5,363 bases of DNA. Source: Candidatus Caenarcanales bacterium. Its GTDB lineage: Bacteria > Cyanobacteriota > Vampirovibrionia > Caenarcaniphilales > Caenarcanaceae. Shown here in pieces: positions 5,254-5,363 of the stretch (positions are counted from its first letter, which is position 1; every line of letters starts with the position of its first letter). The stretch is taken from positions 1 to 5,363 of the forward strand of contig CANLFK010000145.1 of NCBI GenBank assembly GCA_947489925.1, read 5' to 3'. The notes under the pieces were generated by a model. The model made no database searches. It was not told where the DNA came from and saw only the letters and a list, made by a program, of their open reading frames with translations. The position numbers were made by a program, and so were the translations under genes.

Positions 5254-5288
5254 CACAGATGGACGCAGATGAAAAGATGACACAGATA
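5254..5288. repeat. Cluster of CAGAT-type words (interspersed-repeat-like)
   Basis: CACAGATGG (5254-5262), CGCAGATGA (5264-5272), AGATGA (5275-5280) and CACAGATA (5281-5288) follow one another in phase-like spacing, and TATCTGTG (5353-5360) is an exact inverse of the last. Similar CACAGATGGACGCAGATG strings are a familiar intergenic repeat in many environmental bacterial genomes. No coding frame is supported between 5215 and the window end. Confidence 0.45.
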
Positions 5289-5363
5289 CTTTATGGTTTA
5301 CCTTTTGGCTTTGAGAGAGACTTTAATTTGAGTCGGAGTGATTGTAAATAAATATCTGTGAAA

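Noticed and set aside
5298..5363. Minus-strand open frame entering from the right edge (22 codons including stop)
   Set aside because: It is too short to judge, alternative frames are equally open, and it overlaps the CAGAT-type repeat region.

Overview
The window is A+T-rich (about one-third G+C by eye) bacterial chromosomal DNA. It holds ordinary housekeeping metabolism on both strands, an unusually long and structured divergent intergenic region, and one unrecognised protein gene. PurF is of the Bacillus/cyanobacterial type, with a short propeptide and four iron-sulfur cysteines. The truncated HAD protein is of the HDHD3/DREG-2-like kind common in Cyanobacteria. Together with the low G+C, this loosely suggests a non-photosynthetic relative of Cyanobacteria (Vampirovibrionia/Melainabacteria-like) or another low-G+C uncultured lineage. 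That placement is an inference with low confidence.

Layout. (1) 1-1004, minus strand: proC (pyrroline-5-carboxylate reductase, last step of proline synthesis), followed 17 bp later by the start of a HAD-family hydrolase that runs off the window. A good sigma70-type promoter lies just upstream of proC (1039-1068). (2) 1005-1716: a 711-bp divergent intergenic region with no convincing gene. It contains three successive hairpin-framed stretches of about 95-105 nt, each closed by a helix and followed by a T-run on the plus strand, and a 30-bp direct repeat present twice. (3) 1717-4040, plus strand: nadK (NAD kinase) and purF (amidophosphoribosyltransferase), 8 bp apart with the purF ribosome-binding site touching the nadK stop, so almost certainly one operon supplying NADP and starting de novo purine synthesis. 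(4) 4041-4377: a gap holding a possible 47-codon basic ORF, a terminator-like hairpin and a tandem 8-bp repeat. (5) 4378-5214: a 278-residue protein of unknown function with a Pro/Gln-rich N-terminus, no Cys or Trp, and codon use unlike nadK/purF. (6) 5215-5363: non-coding tail with repeated CAGAT words.

The metabolic genes are routine. The parts worth a second look are the structured proC-nadK intergenic region, which may encode one or more small RNAs or be the remains of a repeat family, and the unrecognised 278-residue protein with its upstream elements.
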